Shown in pieces: positions 61,583-64,000 of a DNA stretch of 64,000 nucleotides. How positions within the stretch are numbered: position 1 is the stretch's first letter; each line of letters starts with the position of its first letter. Under the pieces are notes generated by a model. That model was not told the DNA's origin. It worked only from the letters and a program-made list of their open reading frames with translations, and made no database searches. A program made the position numbers and the translations under genes. Source of the DNA: Glycocaulis abyssi (GTDB lineage Bacteria; Pseudomonadota; Alphaproteobacteria; Caulobacterales; Maricaulaceae); the NCBI RefSeq assembly GCF_041429775.1, contig NZ_CP163421.1, forward strand, positions 248,001 to 312,000. Reading direction: 5' to 3'.

Positions 61583-61735
61583 CCCTCGATCCTTCGAGCG
61601 CCACTGCGTCCGCAAGGATGAGGGCTACCAGCTATCACGCCCCTCATGCTGAGGAGGCTTCGTAGAAGCCGTCTCGAAGCACGGGGGCTTTCTGGGTTCC
61701 GGGTCTGCGCGCTGACGCGCTCCGCCCGGAATGAC
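61583..61735. repeat. Intergenic palindromic repeats (copy E, other families)
   Basis: CCCTCGATCCTT and AAGGATGAGGG (61583-61626) form an imperfect inverted repeat; GGCTTC-GTA-GAAGCC (61656-61670) is a hairpin within GAGGAGGCTT...CCGTCTCGAAG, and TTCCGGG...CCCGGAA (61697-61731) flanks GCGCGCTGACGCGC. They fill the gap between mutL and the 3' end of rsmD and may also stop both converging transcripts. Confidence 0.55.
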
Positions 61736-61752
61736 GAAAGAGGGGGCTTCAA

Positions 61753-62313
61753 TCACCCCCGCCGCAGATACACCACCCGCGCTGCGCCGTATTCGCCTTC
61801 ATCGAGGCGGTCCCAGCCGGGTGTTTCGGGGCGCTCCTCAACGCCCACTTCCAGAACCGCGATAGCGCCTTCGGTGAGCCAGCCACCCTCTTTGAGGCGG
61901 GAGAGGGCCAGTTCGCCAAGCCCCTTGCCATAGGGCGGATCGAGAAAAACAAGATCGAAGGGGGCGCCGAGATTGGCCGGTTTCGGCCCCAGCGCCGTTG
62001 CGTCACGCCGGTGGATGCGCGCGGCGCCCCAGAGCTGCAGCGCTTCCACATTGTCGCGGATCGCGCCGCGCGCGCCCGCATTGGTTTCGACAAACAGGCA
62101 GAAGGCTGCGCCCCGGCTCATCGCCTCAAAACCCAGCGCGCCGGAGCCCGCAAAGAGGTCGAGCACCCGCTTGTCCGCAATGCCGTCAGACCAGCTGGCA
62201 TGGGCCAGCTTGTTGAAAATGCTTTCGCGGGTGCGGTCGGCGGTGGGGCGGGTCTTGCGGCCCCTGGGCGCGCTGAGCGCGCGGCCCTTATGGCTTCCGG
62301 CGATGATGCGCAT
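61753..62313 (-). CDS. rsmD: 16S rRNA (guanine-966-N2)-methyltransferase
   Basis: From ATG at 62313 the protein has 186 residues opening MRIIAGSHKGRALSAPRG, the family start; the longer upstream frame is rejected. SAM motif VLDLFAGSGALGFEAMSRGA is present and the catalytic FLDPPYGKGL follows at about residue 118. It methylates G966 in 16S rRNA. It overlaps the pseudouridine synthase gene by 26 bases, so both are likely co-translated. Confidence 0.95.
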   Translation of the reverse strand: MRIIAGSHKGRALSAPRGRKTRPTADRTRESIFNKLAHASWSDGIADKRVLDLFAGSGALGFEAMSRGAAFCLFVETNAGARGAIRDNVEALQLWGAARIHRRDATALGPKPANLGAPFDLVFLDPPYGKGLGELALSRLKEGGWLTEGAIAVLEVGVEERPETPGWDRLDEGEYGAARVVYLRRG

Positions 62314-63253
62314 CGGGCTTTCGGGTCTTGCTGTCAGGGCGTTTGCCGGGAGTGGATTTGCCACGCGGGGCACCGGGCGAGGGGCGTGCCGGTCCCTTGC
62401 CTGCGGGCGCTGGCGGGCGGGGGCGGTCCGGCTTGGAGACGGCCTTGCCGGTCATGTCGGCCTCGCGTGCGCCCTCCTTCATCGGATAGCCATCCCCATC
62501 AAGCGGATAGAGCTTGCCCAGCTGTTCACGCAGGACCGAGCGGCGGATTTCCTCCGTCTTGCCCTTTTCCAGTGCGCCAAGCTGGAACGGACCGTAGGCG
62601 GTGCGAAGGAGCCGGTTCACGGTCAGACCGACCGCAGAGAGGACTTTGCGCACCTCGCGATTCTTGCCTTCTTTCAGGCCGACGGTCAGCCAGGTGTTGG
62701 AGCCGGTGCGCCGGTCCACCACCACGTCGATGGGGCCGTATTTCACGCCCTCGACATTGATGCCTTTTTTCAGCTTCTCGATGGCCTCTTCGGTGATGTC
62801 GCCATAGGCGCGCACGCGGTAGCGCCGGGTCCACCCCGTTGAGGGCAATTCAAGCACGCGTGCCAGCTCGCCATCATTGGTCAGCAGCAGCAGACCTTCG
62901 GAGGTGAGGTCCAGCCGTCCGATCGAGATCACCCGGCCCATATCCTTCGGCAGGGCCTGAAACACGGTCTCGCGCCCTTGCGGGTCGGCATGGGTGGTGA
63001 CCAGCCCGTCCGGCTTGTGGTGGCGCCACAGGCGTGTGGGCGGGCGTTCCGCGATGGGTTTACCATCCACACGCACATCGTCGCCGGGCCCCACTTTTAC
63101 CGCCGGAGTTTTGAGGATCTTGCCGTTCAGGCTCACCCGCCCGTCCTCGATCATGCGTTCGGCCTCGCGGCGCGAGGCGACGCCGGCATGGGCGAGCACC
63201 TTGGCGATGCGCTCGCTGTCATCGGCATTTTTGGGGGCAGGGGGTCTGGCCAA
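62288..63253 (-). CDS. RsuA/RluB-family pseudouridine synthase
   Basis: A 321-residue protein with S4 domain at the start (RIAKVLAHAGVASRREAERM) and RsuA catalytic domain with GRLDLTSEGLLLLTNDG (nucleophilic aspartate in RLD, about residue 114) and EGKNREVRKVL. The last 60 residues are a disordered tail rich in lysine, arginine and proline, likely RNA-binding. It probably modifies 23S rRNA (RluB type); RsuA and RluB cannot be told apart surely. Confidence 0.93.
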   Translation of the reverse strand: MARPPAPKNADDSERIAKVLAHAGVASRREAERMIEDGRVSLNGKILKTPAVKVGPGDDVRVDGKPIAERPPTRLWRHHKPDGLVTTHADPQGRETVFQALPKDMGRVISIGRLDLTSEGLLLLTNDGELARVLELPSTGWTRRYRVRAYGDITEEAIEKLKKGINVEGVKYGPIDVVVDRRTGSNTWLTVGLKEGKNREVRKVLSAVGLTVNRLLRTAYGPFQLGALEKGKTEEIRRSVLREQLGKLYPLDGDGYPMKEGAREADMTGKAVSKPDRPRPPAPAGKGPARPSPGAPRGKSTPGKRPDSKTRKPDAHHRRKP

Positions 63254-63291
63254 GGCTTGCGGGCGCTCCGGTGAAGGCTTAAGCGGCTCCC

Positions 63292-63756
63292 ATGAGCGAC
63301 AGCCGCGACATACGCTTTATGGAGCTAGCCTTGGGTCAGGCGCAAGCCGCCGCCGCCGCGGGCGAAGCGCCGATTGGCGCGGTGATCGTCGATCCTCAGA
63401 CCGATGAAGTGGTCGCTTTCGCCCATAATGCGCCGATTGCGGGCCATGATCCGAGCGCGCATGCGGAAATCCTAAGCCTGCGCCTGGCGGGCCAGAAACT
63501 TGGCAATTACCGGCTTACAGGGCTGGAAATGTTCGTGACGCTGGAGCCGTGCGCCATGTGCGCGGGCGCGATCAGCCATGCGCGCATCGGCCGCCTCGTC
63601 TATGGCGCATCAGATCCGAAGGGCGGGGCGATTGAGCACGGCCCGCGCTTCTTTGACCAACCCACCTGCCACTGGCGGCCGGAAGTGAGCGGCGGCGTGC
63701 TGGCAGAGGAAAGCGCTGCGCTCCTGAAAGGGTTTTTCAGGGCGAGGCGGGGGTAG
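63292..63756 (+). CDS. tadA: tRNA-specific adenosine deaminase TadA
   Basis: A 154-residue deaminase: GEAPIGAVIVDPQ, the zinc and catalytic motif HAEIL (about residue 56) and PCAMCAGAISHARIGRLVYG (two zinc cysteines). It converts A34 to inosine in tRNA-Arg(ACG). Full length. Divergent from the pseudouridine synthase, with only 38 bases between. It is not the pilus ATPase of the same name. Confidence 0.95.
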   Translation: MSDSRDIRFMELALGQAQAAAAAGEAPIGAVIVDPQTDEVVAFAHNAPIAGHDPSAHAEILSLRLAGQKLGNYRLTGLEMFVTLEPCAMCAGAISHARIGRLVYGASDPKGGAIEHGPRFFDQPTCHWRPEVSGGVLAEESAALLKGFFRARRG

Positions 63757-63790
63757 GACTCTTTTCTTGTGCTCCGCACATCCGTGCGTC

Positions 63791-63868
63791 GCTCCTCGCA
63801 TAGGCTCGGGCGCGCGTTCGCGCTTGCGGCGCTGCGCGCCGTTCAGCCAGTTCGGCCCCGCGAGGAGC
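63791..63868. repeat. Spaced 9-bp inverted repeat between tadA and the GST-like gene
   Basis: GCTCCTCGC (63791-63799) and GCGAGGAGC (63860-63868) are exact reverse complements across 60 GC-rich bases with further small palindromes (CGCGCG, GGCGCTGCGCGCC). It is in a convergent gap and may be another repeat element or a terminator; role unknown. Confidence 0.4.
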
Positions 63869-63890
63869 CGCTAGACCCGTTCCAGCCTGA

Positions 63891-64000
63891 TCATATCTGC
63901 GGTTCAGTCTCTCGCATTGATGGTCTGTCGCGCTGCTGTTCAAACCAGGCGGTCAACGCCTTGTTGTTCTTCCAATCGCGGCAGAATTGATGTGCGTCCA
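63891..64000 (-). CDS. Glutathione S-transferase-like protein, C-terminal end only (cut by window end)
   Basis: On the minus strand a reading frame open to the window edge ends at the TGA 63891-63893. The visible 35 residues include CRDWKNNKALTAWFEQQ and RPSMRETEPQI at the end, the ALTAWFE...RPSM..T.P pattern of the GST C-terminal helix. The rest lies beyond base 64000, so class and length cannot be judged. It converges with tadA. Confidence 0.6.
   Translation of the reverse strand, partial: DAHQFCRDWKNNKALTAWFEQQRDRPSMRETEPQI

Noticed and set aside
63737-63943. 68-codon minus-strand frame after tadA
   Set aside because: It overlaps the GST-like C-terminal end in another frame and consists of low-complexity arginine- and alanine-rich sequence.

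Overview
The window is about 64 kb of GC-rich DNA from an alphaproteobacterium. The order spc operon-secY-adk-rpsM-rpsK-rpoA-rplQ, the complete Cpa-type Tad pilus locus, an ATP12-type ATP synthase chaperone, CTAG-targeted IS5-like debris and promoters of the Caulobacter type (TTGACGS with GCTANAWC-like -10) point to the Caulobacterales/Maricaulales side (Hyphomonadaceae or Maricaulaceae, for example an Oceanicaulis or Maricaulis relative). The genus is an inference from gene content, not from a database search.

Layout. 1-13.2 kb: S10-spc-alpha ribosomal protein superoperon from the 3' end of rplC to rplQ, including secY, adk and rpoA, closed by an intrinsic terminator. 13.5-21.3 kb: Do-like periplasmic protease, rarA, a small membrane protein, a Tat-exported nitroreductase-like protein with a MarR regulator and a perfect 15-bp palindrome, then the tightly overlapping run crcB - pseudouridine synthase - HAD phosphatase - ATP12. 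21.4-32.0 kb: Tad pilus locus (CpaC-N-like protein, two TadE/G pseudopilins, cpaA-F, tadB, tadC) without a recognisable Flp pilin. 32.0-32.8 kb: a two-gene HEPN-type module. 32.8-37.7 kb: cobalamin riboswitch followed by btuF-C-D-B. 37.7-42.5 kb: DUF3299 lipoprotein, a histidine kinase with a degenerate receiver, a 265-bp MITE, cutA, queC, queE and a small lipoprotein. 42.8-45.5 kb (minus strand): pirin, coq7, dsbB, exoD. 45.7-51.3 kb: tRNA-Leu(CAA), rfbC, rfbD, and the three-gene branched-chain 2-oxoacid dehydrogenase (E1 alpha, E1 beta, E2). 51.7-58.3 kb (minus strand): a low-GC TIR-domain gene behind ubiD, then a run acyl-CoA dehydrogenase > enoyl-CoA hydratase > class IV aminotransferase > sulfotransferase-like > GNAT. 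58.4-64 kb: TSUP transporter, GNAT, mutL, rsmD, RsuA/RluB-type pseudouridine synthase, tadA, and the C-terminal end of a GST-like gene.

Most of the window is conserved chromosome. The accessory signals are the TIR-domain gene with its foreign base composition and unusual active site; the HEPN two-gene module with an apparent CTG start; the MITE whose CTAG target duplication carries the stop codons of both flanking convergent genes; a candidate C-rich-loop small RNA upstream of ubiD; and several families of intergenic palindromic repeats concentrated around 42.6, 45.8-46.0, 51.4-51.6 and 61.6 kb.

How genes work together: the ribosomal cluster supplies both subunits, the Sec channel and RNA polymerase alpha; the tad genes encode prepilin peptidase, secretin, ATPases and inner-membrane platform of one adhesive pilus machine; btuFCDB form a complete outer-to-inner membrane cobinamide/cobalamin uptake route under one riboswitch; queC and queE are two steps of queuosine precursor synthesis; the 2-oxoacid dehydrogenase and the acyl-CoA dehydrogenase/hydratase/aminotransferase run suggest nearby capacity for branched-chain amino acid or related acyl-CoA catabolism.
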